A program made the position numbers and the translations under genes. Shown one piece after another: positions 1 through 6,834 of a stretch of 64,000 nucleotides of DNA. Position 1 is the stretch's first letter. Each line of letters begins with the position of its first letter. The notes beneath the pieces are model-generated. The model had not been told where the DNA came from, made no database searches, and saw only the letters and a program-made list of their open reading frames with translations. Origin of the DNA: Thalassotalea sp. PP2-459 (GTDB lineage Bacteria > Pseudomonadota > Gammaproteobacteria > Enterobacterales > Alteromonadaceae); contig NZ_MKQD01000044.1 in the NCBI RefSeq assembly GCF_001913705.1, forward strand, positions 1 to 64,000. Reading direction: 5' to 3'.

Positions 1-169
1 CTCTAATAAGCTACATCCTTGTAGCGTCCTTGTTAAAATCAACAACACAGGCTATGAAGCGTTTAAACTCGCCCTTTGGGAGCGTGTTAGAGGCACGATA
101 ATTGCGCAAAACCTGTTTGATGTAGAACAACTATACCTGCACACGTTTCGCTTATTCTCCCACCTCTGA
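1..169 (+). CDS. C-terminal end of an unidentified protein (5' end outside window)
   Basis: An open frame enters the window on the plus strand and runs to a TGA at 167-169, giving about 55 residues. The end reads like a folded protein tail, with aromatic and leucine-rich helical segments such as ALWERVRGTIIAQNLFDVEQ. I do not recognise the family. There is no start codon because the gene begins before base 1. It converges on the M28 peptidase gene on the other strand, with a hairpin between them. Codon use looks like that of the flanking chromosome. Confidence 0.5.
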   Translation, partial: SNKLHPCSVLVKINNTGYEAFKLALWERVRGTIIAQNLFDVEQLYLHTFRLFSHL

Positions 170-251
170 CATCGCTCTGAACTGAATTAATCTTTATGCG
201 AATTGGTATTAAATATCCCCTTCTCTGTTCAGAACAACTTAACTTGGATAA

Positions 252-288
252 ACAGCACCTAAAACGGAGTTACCATCTTAGGTGCTGT
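252..288 (-). terminator. hairpin after the M28 peptidase gene
   Basis: The 11-bp arms ACAGCACCTAA (252-262) and TTAGGTGCTGT (278-288) pair perfectly around a 15-nt loop. The hairpin sits between two convergent genes, about 15 bp past the stop of the minus-strand peptidase gene. The T-run is weak in either direction, so termination is plausible rather than certain. Confidence 0.5.
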
Positions 289-303
289 ATCATTCGACGA
301 TAT

Positions 304-2001
304 CTATTTTTCAATCAATTTATGTGTCTCTATATCCCTTAATGCGTTTCGTTCTCTTTTTCTACGCTCTTTTTCGCTTTTCTGTTTCATTTTTTGCAAC
401 TTAAGCATAGATGGTTTAACAGGTATTGGTTTACGTGGTAGTACTTCATCACGCATTGCAGCCTTATAAATAAATGCTGCCATTATCACCGATGCTTGTT
501 TCATATCATCTTCAATTACATGATCAAAAGAATCAATATGAGTATGATGTAGTCGCGATGAATAATCTAACGGATCTTGAATAAATTGAAAACCTGGCAA
601 CCCAACATCATCAAAAGATTCGTGATCTGTGCCACCAGTGGAGCGATTTGTTATGGTTCCTGTACTTAAATCAGAATACGGCGAAAACCAACGACTAAAA
701 ATTGGTTTTACAGCAACATTACCCTCAGTATAAATACCACGAAACCTACCACTGCCGTTATCCATGTTAAAATACACGGAAAAGTCATCATAGGCTTCTT
801 TAGGTTGAATAGGCCAGCCTGGAGTTTTCCACAAATATGGCGGTAACTCAGCTTCAACTTTATCTTTCGGCTTAGGACGTGTTGCAAAATGTTCTTGAAC
901 ATAAGCTCTTGAGCCATACAATCCTTGCTCTTCACCTGACCATAAAGCTATTCTAATCGTATGCTTTGGTTTAATATCAAGCGCTTTTAATATACGAACA
1001 GCTTCCATTGCTACAGCAACACCAGCACCATTATCAACAGCGCCATCGCTTGCATGCCATGAATCTAAATGACCACCTAACATGATAATTTTTGGATCAT
1101 CAGAAGTGCCCGGAATTTCAGCAATAGTATTGTAGGCATTCGTATCATTATCATAGAATTTAGCATCTACATTTAGTGTAATTTTAGGGGTATCACCGTC
1201 ATCCATTAAGCGAGTAATCAAATTATATTGCTCTGCTTCGATAACCATCGCAGGAATAGGAAACGTATTGCCAACTTTATGAGATTTCCCCCAAATACCA
1301 ACTAATCCACCTTGTCGCCAGCTTCGATAAACTGCACCTACGGCACCTTCTTCTTTTAGAAAGGTATTCAACTCCTTATTGAATAAATAACGCTGTTTAT
1401 AACGCTCTTGATTATGTGGTGCTCGATCAGAACGATGACTTGCAGGCCGATCTACAGGAAAGTCTTTTAGTTTACCTAAATCTGAAGACTTATGTCGCTT
1501 GAAAACCGTGTTTTTAGGTTCACCTATAGTACGACCTTCTCCCATCATCAGTATTTTACCGCGAAGTTTACCTTTAAACTTTTTAAGATCAGCAATCGAA
1601 GTGGCGTCAAACATGATAACTTCTGCGATAACTTCACCTTTTGTTCCCGGCGTCCACGCTACCGGAATACCATGAAATGAAACTTTCCGTGGAGATACTA
1701 AATCTATTGAAGCTGATGTATGCGTCCAACCTCTTCCAAATTCAAACGGGTCAAGATAAGCATTTTTTAATCCCCAACGCTCTAGCTGTTCTAACGTCCA
1801 ATCGTTAGCAGCTTTCATCTGAGGAGAGCCCGACAAACGAGGGCCTATATTATCGGTCAAATACTGTAATGTATGCATTACTTCTGAGTTATAAAAACCT
1901 TCTGCACGAATTTGGTTCGCAATATCTAAGTCATCATTAGCAACAGTAGACAAGCTAAACATATTAACAGCACAAAAAGCTGACAACGCTATTTTCTTCA
2001 T
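304..2001 (-). CDS. Exported M28-family zinc metallopeptidase
   Basis: This 565-aa protein starts with a typical signal peptide (MKKIALSAFCAVNMF, processed near TVAN), so it should act outside the cytoplasm. The M28 co-catalytic zinc site is readable in order: GGHLDSW (His/Asp ligand), DGAVDNGAG (bridging Asp), SGEEQGLYG (catalytic and ligand Glu), NMDNGSG, and HHTHIDSFD near the C-terminus (His ligand). Between residues about 115 and 260 lies a PA-type insert. The last 40 residues are very basic (KMKQKSEKERRKRERN), which is unusual for an exported peptidase. It is probably an aminopeptidase or carboxypeptidase that recovers peptides; substrate cannot be read. It lies outside the island and is unrelated to the second M28 gene at 50981. 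Confidence 0.88.
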   Translation of the reverse strand: MKKIALSAFCAVNMFSLSTVANDDLDIANQIRAEGFYNSEVMHTLQYLTDNIGPRLSGSPQMKAANDWTLEQLERWGLKNAYLDPFEFGRGWTHTSASIDLVSPRKVSFHGIPVAWTPGTKGEVIAEVIMFDATSIADLKKFKGKLRGKILMMGEGRTIGEPKNTVFKRHKSSDLGKLKDFPVDRPASHRSDRAPHNQERYKQRYLFNKELNTFLKEEGAVGAVYRSWRQGGLVGIWGKSHKVGNTFPIPAMVIEAEQYNLITRLMDDGDTPKITLNVDAKFYDNDTNAYNTIAEIPGTSDDPKIIMLGGHLDSWHASDGAVDNGAGVAVAMEAVRILKALDIKPKHTIRIALWSGEEQGLYGSRAYVQEHFATRPKPKDKVEAELPPYLWKTPGWPIQPKEAYDDFSVYFNMDNGSGRFRGIYTEGNVAVKPIFSRWFSPYSDLSTGTITNRSTGGTDHESFDDVGLPGFQFIQDPLDYSSRLHHTHIDSFDHVIEDDMKQASVIMAAFIYKAAMRDEVLPRKPIPVKPSMLKLQKMKQKSEKERRKRERNALRDIETHKLIEK

Positions 2002-2206
2002 GTTAATCCTTTGATTATTTAATTTTTATTATCAAAGATCACATTACTCTGAATCCCTAGGTGATACAGCAGATATGCGTTTAGTTAACAATTATCTGAG
2101 ATGTTCAACGTTTTCCTTTATTTTGAATACAAGGTAAACCTATCAAAAAAGTAAATAACCCGAGCTCAGGTTAGATAGGTATGCAGTGCTTGTTCAATGT
2201 CCACAA

Positions 2207-2240
2207 AAAATCCGTAATCAGTTACCTGATTACGGATTTT
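2207..2240. terminator. strong bidirectional hairpin upstream of the island
   Basis: AATCCGTAATCAG (2209-2221) and CTGATTACGGATT (2226-2238) form a 13-bp perfect stem with a 4-nt loop, flanked by A-run and T-run. It would terminate in either direction. If the island is removed in silico, this is the first terminator downstream of obgE, so it may be the original obgE operon terminator, now displaced about 30 kb. The rest of 2002-2490 holds no convincing gene. Confidence 0.7.
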
Positions 2241-2439
2241 GCATGTTCGATCGATCAAGCAAACATATGTTTAACTGATCGGCATTAAGCATAAGTCCGC
2301 TTTATATTAACGCCAATAGATATATCTAACGTCGATATTCTACTTCTACATCGTAATCGTCATATAACACCGTTACACTTCCTGAACTGTGAAAATTGTG
2401 AATAACCATAAATAACGGTACATGTAGCTAATCTATCAT

Positions 2440-2545
2440 ATTCTCATTATTTTTAATTAAAAACATGAGAATTTTGAGAGGTTAGGCATGATTATTCTCA
2501 CATTTAGCAAAAATACCTATCTAGATGTTCTACTAAAGTTGATAA
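2440..2545. repeat. candidate left attachment end of the island
   Basis: Three ATTCTCA-type motifs cluster here: 2440-2447, the inverted copy ATGAGAAT at 2465-2472, and TATTCTCACAT at 2493-2503. The last is repeated exactly and in the same orientation at the right end (32263-32273). Further in, TCTACTAAAGTTGATAA (2529-2545) matches, in inverse orientation, TTATCAACATAGTAGA at 32247-32262. A core direct repeat with recombinase-like inverted arms fits a tyrosine-recombinase attachment site. The exact crossover point cannot be read. Confidence 0.55.
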
Positions 2546-2571
2546 AGAACGCTAGTTACTAATTTTAATAA

Positions 2572-3225
2572 TTATACTCTACTTATTATTTCAGGTAACG
2601 TTAAAATTTTAGGGCGTGTGTTCTGCCCTTTTGTCCACTGAAGATAAGGTTGAACATAATTTCGTTCTAGGTGATCCGTTGCATATTCACTAAAGCCCAA
2701 CATTCTCTCCTTATATAGAACGAATTTAATTCCAGATGGGGCAACCCATTCAAACTTATCTTGGCTTTGAGCAATATGATGCAAACTCATTATTGTTTCA
2801 GATAATTTGACTGAATCTACGTCCTTATGTGTGCAATTCATAAATATTCTATATCTAATGATTCTTTGATCTTCTGTATTAGGCAAACGTAATATTGCCC
2901 ATGCTTCAGGGATTAAAAAATTTACTTCACTGTCCTCAACTTTAAAGTCAAATTTAAACCTGAAAAGGCGTGTTAAGTCTATTTCATCTTTATCTATTTG
3001 TTGAATGCCTGCTAAGCCAAATTTATTTAATTGATACTTTAAAAATTTATAGCACTTAGCAATATTAATATCGTTGTTATGAAACCGCGCATTATCACGG
3101 TGAAGTTGCTCTGCTAAGCCGTTCAAGGCCGGTTCTCCAATTTTAATATTAAGTAAAATACGAAGAGCCCCTGAACCTAGCATATGCTTGAACTCTTTGA
3201 ACATCTCTTTTTTTTCTTGATTCAT
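2572..3225 (-). CDS. Unknown 217-aa protein at the left island end
   Basis: I do not recognise this family. The protein is soluble, with no signal peptide or membrane segment. The first 90 residues are helical and basic (MLGSGALRILLNI, AKCYKFLKYQLNKFGLAGIQ) and could form a winged-helix or DNA-binding part. The middle holds a beta-rich stretch (LFRFKFDFKVEDSEVNFLIP). It diverges from the XRE regulator gene at 3363 across a 19-bp inverted repeat. It lies about 70 bp from the candidate left attachment site, at the opposite end from the recombinase operon. That position suggests a role in island maintenance or control rather than cargo, but this is inference only. Confidence 0.6.
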   Translation of the reverse strand: MNQEKKEMFKEFKHMLGSGALRILLNIKIGEPALNGLAEQLHRDNARFHNNDINIAKCYKFLKYQLNKFGLAGIQQIDKDEIDLTRLFRFKFDFKVEDSEVNFLIPEAWAILRLPNTEDQRIIRYRIFMNCTHKDVDSVKLSETIMSLHHIAQSQDKFEWVAPSGIKFVLYKERMLGFSEYATDHLERNYVQPYLQWTKGQNTRPKILTLPEIISRV

Positions 3226-3282
3226 GTATACCTCAGCCGTCTGATACCTAATGACATTAGCTATTAATTTTTAATATAGTAT

Positions 3283-3334
3283 GGCAACAAAATAGCACCA
3301 AAGTGTCATCATACCTTGGTGCTATTTTGTTGCC
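3283..3334. promoter_or_regulatory. 19-bp perfect inverted repeat, likely operator of the divergent pair
   Basis: GGCAACAAAATAGCACCAA (3283-3301) and its exact complement TTGGTGCTATTTTGTTGCC (3316-3334) flank a 14-nt centre. The repeat lies between the divergent 217-aa gene and the XRE gene and overlaps the likely promoters of both. A -10-like TACAAT is at 3345-3350. A long dyad beside an XRE-family gene is a typical autoregulatory operator, although a transcript hairpin is also possible. Confidence 0.6.
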
Positions 3335-3362
3335 AAGAGGGTTCTACAATAGAGTTGATGCC

Positions 3363-3617
3363 ATGATTAAGCATATAAACGATTCTCGTTATAAAGCCTT
3401 GATAGATTGGCTAAAAGCTGCTCGTAAAGAGCAGGGATTAACTGTACGTGATCTTGGTGAATTATTAGGTGAGCCTCACCAGTTTGTGGTAAGAATAGAA
3501 ACCTGTGAAAGAAAACTAAATGTATTTGAGTACGTACAATATTGCGAAGCTCTAAAACTTGATACTTCTGTTGGGCTAAGCAAATTAAAAGAATTAAGTT
3601 TTATTTCTAGAGCTTAA
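3363..3617 (+). CDS. Small XRE-family helix-turn-helix regulator
   Basis: An 84-aa protein with a complete XRE/Cro-type HTH: ARKEQGLTVRDLGELLGE then PHQFVVRIETCERKLNVFEY, followed by a short C-terminal helix. An open frame continues upstream to a GTG at 3303, but that segment overlaps the 19-bp inverted repeat, so I chose the ATG at 3363. The protein most likely binds that repeat and represses itself and the divergent 217-aa gene. Its position near the left island end suggests it controls an island function. No toxin gene is evident beside it. Confidence 0.8.
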   Translation: MIKHINDSRYKALIDWLKAARKEQGLTVRDLGELLGEPHQFVVRIETCERKLNVFEYVQYCEALKLDTSVGLSKLKELSFISRA

Positions 3618-3832
3618 TCAAAACCTTAAAGTTACTCCTATTGCCAACTACGAGCATTGACACTATTCTATAAAATTGTTCGAATTAGTCAGCTAGCAAC
3701 TCTTAGGGCATAGAAAAACAATATGTAAATGTCATTTCTTAGCCAATAGCAGACATTAGCTTTTGAGTTATAAACAATCACTCATAGCCAATTTATGAGA
3801 TTAACATTATTCAACGAAAAGTTTATTCTAAT

Positions 3833-3869
3833 GTACCTAAACAATTCTCAATGAAAATTGTTTAGGTAC
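3833..3869. promoter_or_regulatory. 14-bp palindrome upstream of mntP
   Basis: GTACCTAAACAATT (3833-3846) and AATTGTTTAGGTAC (3856-3869) form a perfect inverted repeat around 9 nt. It overlaps a possible -10 (TACAAT, 3867-3872), about 105 bp before the mntP start. It may be an operator for a metal-responsive repressor. I see no yybP-ykoY manganese riboswitch in the leader. The remainder of 3618-3976 has no supported gene. Confidence 0.4.
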
Positions 3870-3976
3870 AATACTAGACAAAGAGTAACCAGAGCATTTC
3901 ATTATTGGTTTGATATCGTTGTATTTAGTGGGTTAGACTTTCTGAATTTTTTTGATAAAACCTTGAGGAAAGTTGA

Positions 3977-4513
3977 TTGTTTGAAGTGTTAATTCTTGCT
4001 ATTGCCTTAAGTATGGATGCCTTTGCTGTGTCGATCGGCTTAGGCTCTAAACAGGCAACTAGTTTAAATAAACTAGCTTTTAAGGCTGCTTTCTACTTTG
4101 GCTTTTTTCAAGGAGTAATGCCGCTATTCGGTTATTTTAGTGGCAAAGGGATATCATCATGGGTAAACGATTATGCGCCTTGGATAGCATTTGCTTTGTT
4201 GATCTTCATCGGGGGAAAAATGATTTATGAATCATTTGCTGAAGGTATTGAAGAAGACATATCTCAAGTCACTCACCGCGTTTTACTGACTTTAGCTATT
4301 GCAACGAGCATTGATGCTATGGCCGCAGGTTATGCAATCACTTTAATGGACGTAAATGTACTAATAGCTTGTTTGACTATCGGTGTGACCACAGCTGCTT
4401 TTAGTTGGCTGGGTGTGAAAATAGGTGCTAAAAGCGGAACTTTACTTGAAAGTAAGGCTGAGCTATTAGGTGGCATTGTGCTAATTCTTATTGGTTTTAA
4501 AGTGTTGCTGTAA
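3977..4513 (+). CDS. mntP: MntP-type manganese efflux pump
   Basis: A 178-aa inner-membrane protein with six hydrophobic segments. The two internal repeats carry the signature [12 protein letters not shown] near the N-terminus and [10 protein letters not shown] near residue 110, the conserved Asp-bearing helices of MntP (formerly YebN). Length is normal for the family. The start is TTG at 3977, preceded by TTGAGGAAAG at 7-nt spacing; there is no ATG that would keep the first helix. MntP exports Mn(II). It is carried by the island rather than by the core chromosome, in keeping with the surrounding metal genes. Confidence 0.92.
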   Translation: MFEVLILAIALSMDAFAVSIGLGSKQATSLNKLAFKAAFYFGFFQGVMPLFGYFSGKGISSWVNDYAPWIAFALLIFIGGKMIYESFAEGIEEDISQVTHRVLLTLAIATSIDAMAAGYAITLMDVNVLIACLTIGVTTAAFSWLGVKIGAKSGTLLESKAELLGGIVLILIGFKVLL

Positions 4514-4561
4514 TCTTAACGGTTGTAATTTAGCACTAAACATTAAGATTTTAATGATTTA

Positions 4562-4777
4562 TTAGCCAGAGCAGCAATTTTGCCCTTCCTGAATAGGAGG
4601 ACACTTAACTGTTCCGAACGAACAATAAACACAGCAGTCACCCTTTAAAGGCTTTAACAAAACTTTGCACGATTCACATTCATAATACCACTGACAAGCG
4701 TTTGTCGGCATTTCTTCTATTTTACTATGCCCACATTCAGGACATGTAATAGTCGATTTAAGCTCTATATTTTGCAT
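4562..4777 (-). CDS. GDCCVxC-domain cysteine-rich protein
   Basis: A 71-aa protein rich in cysteine: TCPEC, ECESC, GDCCVYC, KCPP and a terminal NCCSG. The GDCCVYCSFGTVKCPPIQ block defines the GDCCVxC family, some members of which are selenoproteins. The biochemical role is not established; metal or Hg(II) binding by the cysteines is an inference. The start is the ATG at 4777 with AAGGGAAC before it; a longer frame to 4864 runs inside merC and is rejected. It overlaps the end of merC by 13 bp, so the two are translationally coupled under the MerR-type promoter at 5185. Confidence 0.85.
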   Translation of the reverse strand: MQNIELKSTITCPECGHSKIEEMPTNACQWYYECESCKVLLKPLKGDCCVYCSFGTVKCPPIQEGQNCCSG

Positions 4778-5154
4778 GTTTGTTCCCTTACAGGTTTGAC
4801 GATATCTAACACAGACATAACGACCATTAAACAAATACCAAAGTAAAAGAGGTATGTGCTCCAATCATATTGCCAAAGAGGATAAAGCGTTAATAGCACT
4901 ACTACAGACCCTAAAATGCTGAAGACAGCTCTAGTATGGCTTTTATTTTTGTGCCAGTTGTATAAGTTTACCAATAGTGCCAACGATGCAAAAATAGGTA
5001 AAAGCGTATTTACAGCTAATCCCTCAAAGTGAGAAAGAAAACCTAACCCCAACGCTGATGCTAATGAACCGAGTGCAGGGAAACACCCTGTACAACTAAG
5101 TGCTGCAAGCCAAACCCCGCCTGAGCCAACTTTATCTAAAATTTTATTTATCAT
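4765..5154 (-). CDS. merC: MerC-type mercury transporter
   Basis: A 129-aa inner-membrane protein with four hydrophobic segments. The first helix carries LSCTGCFPALGSLASALGLG, the paired cysteines that in MerC proteins take up Hg(II); SHFEG follows as in the family. The normal role is import of Hg(II) for reduction by MerA in the cytoplasm. No merA, merP or merT lies in this window, so detoxification by reduction cannot be inferred. It is the first gene of a two-gene unit with the GDCCVxC protein, directly downstream of a MerR-type promoter and the merR gene. Confidence 0.88.
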   Translation of the reverse strand: MINKILDKVGSGGVWLAALSCTGCFPALGSLASALGLGFLSHFEGLAVNTLLPIFASLALLVNLYNWHKNKSHTRAVFSILGSVVVLLTLYPLWQYDWSTYLFYFGICLMVVMSVLDIVKPVREQTCKI

Positions 5155-5184
5155 TTGAAAGTCTATTGGTTGATATTACCAGCA

Positions 5185-5215
5185 CTTTAAACTCCGTATA
5201 TAAGTACGGAGTCAA
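5185..5215 (-). promoter_or_regulatory. MerR-type promoter of merC with 19-bp spacer
   Basis: On the minus strand, the -35 TTGACT (5210-5215) and a weak -10 TTAAAG (5185-5190) are separated by exactly 19 bp. The spacer region holds the dyad ACTCCGTA-N6-TACGGAGT (5191-5212), which closely matches the classical mer operator. Overlong spacers of this kind are untwisted by MerR when metal binds. It drives merC and the GDCCVxC gene. Confidence 0.85.
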
Positions 5216-5593
5216 TCATTTTAATGAATCAATTATGGGGCAATGTGTTGGATCTTCGTTTTGCATACAGGTATTTGTCATATCCACAATTACTTTCTCT
5301 AAACGTTGAAGGTCATTAATTTTGTCTCGAATGATTGCTAACTTTTGTCGGCTTAATAGCTCAACTTGAGCGCAGTTGCTGTCCATAGACATTAGCGATT
5401 TTATTTCTCTTAACGTAAAGCCGAGCGCTTTGGCTTTTGTGATAAACCTAAGTTGTCCTGCTATTGTTTCGTCATATTGTCTATAACCAGATATTGGTTT
5501 TTCAGGTTGTGTAATCAGCCCTTCTCGTTCATAAAAACGAATGGTTTCTACATTTAAATTTAATGATTGTGCTAATTTGCCAATGGTTTTCAT
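5216..5593 (-). CDS. merR: MerR, mercury-responsive transcription regulator
   Basis: A 125-aa MerR protein: winged HTH at residues 1-70 (VETIRFYEREGLI, SGYRQY), a dimer helix at 75-105, and a C-terminal metal loop. The three cysteines are C74, C109 and C118, with spacings of 35 and 9 residues, identical to C82/C117/C126 of Tn501 MerR that bind Hg(II) in a trigonal site. This makes mercury, rather than cadmium or lead, the likely inducer. The gene is transcribed in the same direction as merC, and the mer operator lies between them. It may be co-transcribed with the CadR/PbrR-type gene 42 bp upstream. Confidence 0.9.
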   Translation of the reverse strand: MKTIGKLAQSLNLNVETIRFYEREGLITQPEKPISGYRQYDETIAGQLRFITKAKALGFTLREIKSLMSMDSNCAQVELLSRQKLAIIRDKINDLQRLEKVIVDMTNTCMQNEDPTHCPIIDSLK

Positions 5594-5635
5594 TATTGCC
5601 TTTGTGAATACTAATAATCTAAAGTTATATTTAGT

Positions 5636-6025
5636 TTAACTATCCAATGTTTTAATGATCCCGCAGGCTTCAATTGTATTATCTGACCCACAAGCACTTG
5701 CCATCTGTTGTAATTCAGCTTTAAGCGCCCTTAATTCTTTCATGCGTTTATTCACTAGTGCAAGTTGCTGATCAATTAATGCGTTAACGCTAGAGCAGCT
5801 TTCTTCGGGGGTATTTTTTAGTTCGATAAGACGTTTAATATCATTGAGTGATATATCTAGGCTGCGACAATGTTTTACGAATTCCAATTGTTTTAGTGCT
5901 TTACTATCATACAGCCTGAAATTACCTTCTGAACGGTTTGGATTTAATAGCAATCCTTCTCTTTCATAATATCTAATTGTCTGTATTGAACAGCCTGATT
6001 TTTTTGAGAACTCACCTATTTTCAT
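5636..6025 (-). CDS. CadR/PbrR-type MerR-family regulator (Cd/Pb/Zn)
   Basis: A 129-aa MerR-family protein starting at MKIGEFSKKSGC. The N-terminal HTH (SIQTIRYYEREGLL, GNFRLY) is followed by a coiled dimer helix and cysteines C77, C112 and C121 (EESCSS, ASACG, EACGII), the layout of CadR/PbrR proteins that sense divalent soft metals. An upstream extension of the frame runs into the operator region and is rejected. It diverges from the transglutaminase-CDF operon across a CTATAG-N3-CTATAG dyad. An identical arrangement lies upstream of the HMA-CDF gene at 14538, so this single regulator probably controls both metal-export operons. Confidence 0.88.
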   Translation of the reverse strand: MKIGEFSKKSGCSIQTIRYYEREGLLLNPNRSEGNFRLYDSKALKQLEFVKHCRSLDISLNDIKRLIELKNTPEESCSSVNALIDQQLALVNKRMKELRALKAELQQMASACGSDNTIEACGIIKTLDS

Positions 6026-6042
6026 AAAATTCCTTAACGCTA

Positions 6043-6073
6043 TTGACTCTATAGTTACTATAGATTCTATAGT
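6043..6073 (+). promoter_or_regulatory. CadR/PbrR-type promoter, 19-bp spacer
   Basis: The -35 TTGACT (6043-6048) and -10 TATAGT (6068-6073) are 19 bp apart. The spacer contains CTATAGTTACTATAG (6049-6063), a dyad typical for MerR-family metal sensors. It reads into the transglutaminase-like and CDF genes, and lies just upstream of the divergent regulator gene, allowing autoregulation. Confidence 0.85.
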
Positions 6074-6102
6074 GTTAGTATACAAGTTGAATGGAGAATA
6101 AA

Positions 6103-6834
6103 ATGACAAAAAAATATTTAAATAATACGACAATTGTTAATTTTGAACATAAGAATATCCAATCTCTCATTAATCAACGAGGGTGGAAAAACTTGGATAA
6201 CTTCAACAAAATTGGTGCAGCCTACCAATTCGTTAAAGATGAAATATTATTTGGTTACAATGAGAGTGATGATATTTCAGCAAGCAGTGTTTTATCCGAT
6301 GGTTACGGACAATGTAATACCAAAGGCAACTTGCTGATGGCATTGTTGCGAGGGTTAGGCATTCAATGTCGTTTTCACGGTTTTACTATTGATCAGCAAT
6401 TACAAAAAGGTGCTATTCCAACCTATGTGTTTTGGTTAGCGCCTAAATACATCATCCATAGTTGGGTGGAAGTTTATTTCGATGGACGCTGGATAAACTT
6501 AGAGGGCTTTATATTGGATGAGCAATACTTAAGCTCACTACAGCAAAAATTTGACCAAGCAAAAGGTGAGTTTTGTGGTTATGGTGTTGCAACAAAGTGC
6601 TTATCTTCACCCGGTACGGATTGGCGTGGAGAGGATACCTATATTCAAAAAGAAGGTATTCATGACGACTTTGGGCTTTATGATTCCCCTGATGAGTTTT
6701 ATCTTGAAAAGGGTACTAATTTGTCGGGAGTAAAACGTTGGATATATCAACGCGTGATACGTCACTTGATTAATATGAATGTATCAAGACTAAGAAATAA
6801 AAAAGTACTAGAGGTACAAAATGCACAACCATAG
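6103..6834 (+). CDS. Transglutaminase-like cysteine protease-fold protein in the metal operon
   Basis: A 243-aa soluble protein with the transglutaminase-like (papain-fold) signature: DGYGQCNTKGNLLMALLRGLG with candidate nucleophile C71, and HSWVEVYFDGRWINLEG with H119 and an acidic third residue (E134 where Asp is usual). There is no signal peptide, so it acts in the cytoplasm. The ATG at 6103 is preceded by GGAG at 6-nt spacing. The gene is first in a metal-inducible unit and overlaps the CDF gene by 14 bp, implying coupled expression. Its substrate is unknown. Other cysteine-protease-fold activities, such as peptidase, amidase or peptide cyclisation, are equally possible. Confidence 0.75.
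   Translation: MTKKYLNNTTIVNFEHKNIQSLINQRGWKNLDNFNKIGAAYQFVKDEILFGYNESDDISASSVLSDGYGQCNTKGNLLMALLRGLGIQCRFHGFTIDQQLQKGAIPTYVFWLAPKYIIHSWVEVYFDGRWINLEGFILDEQYLSSLQQKFDQAKGEFCGYGVATKCLSSPGTDWRGEDTYIQKEGIHDDFGLYDSPDEFYLEKGTNLSGVKRWIYQRVIRHLINMNVSRLRNKKVLEVQNAQP

Noticed and set aside
3303-3362. N-terminal extension of the XRE protein (GTG start)
   Set aside because: It would be translated across the 19-bp operator repeat and adds residues not part of an XRE fold; the ATG at 3363 is more likely.
3870-3976. yybP-ykoY manganese riboswitch before mntP
   Set aside because: The conserved GC-rich paired core and loop motifs of this riboswitch are not visible in the leader.
4778-4864. longer start for the GDCCVxC protein
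   Set aside because: The extra 29 residues overlap merC in another frame and the ATG at 4777 has its own ribosome site.
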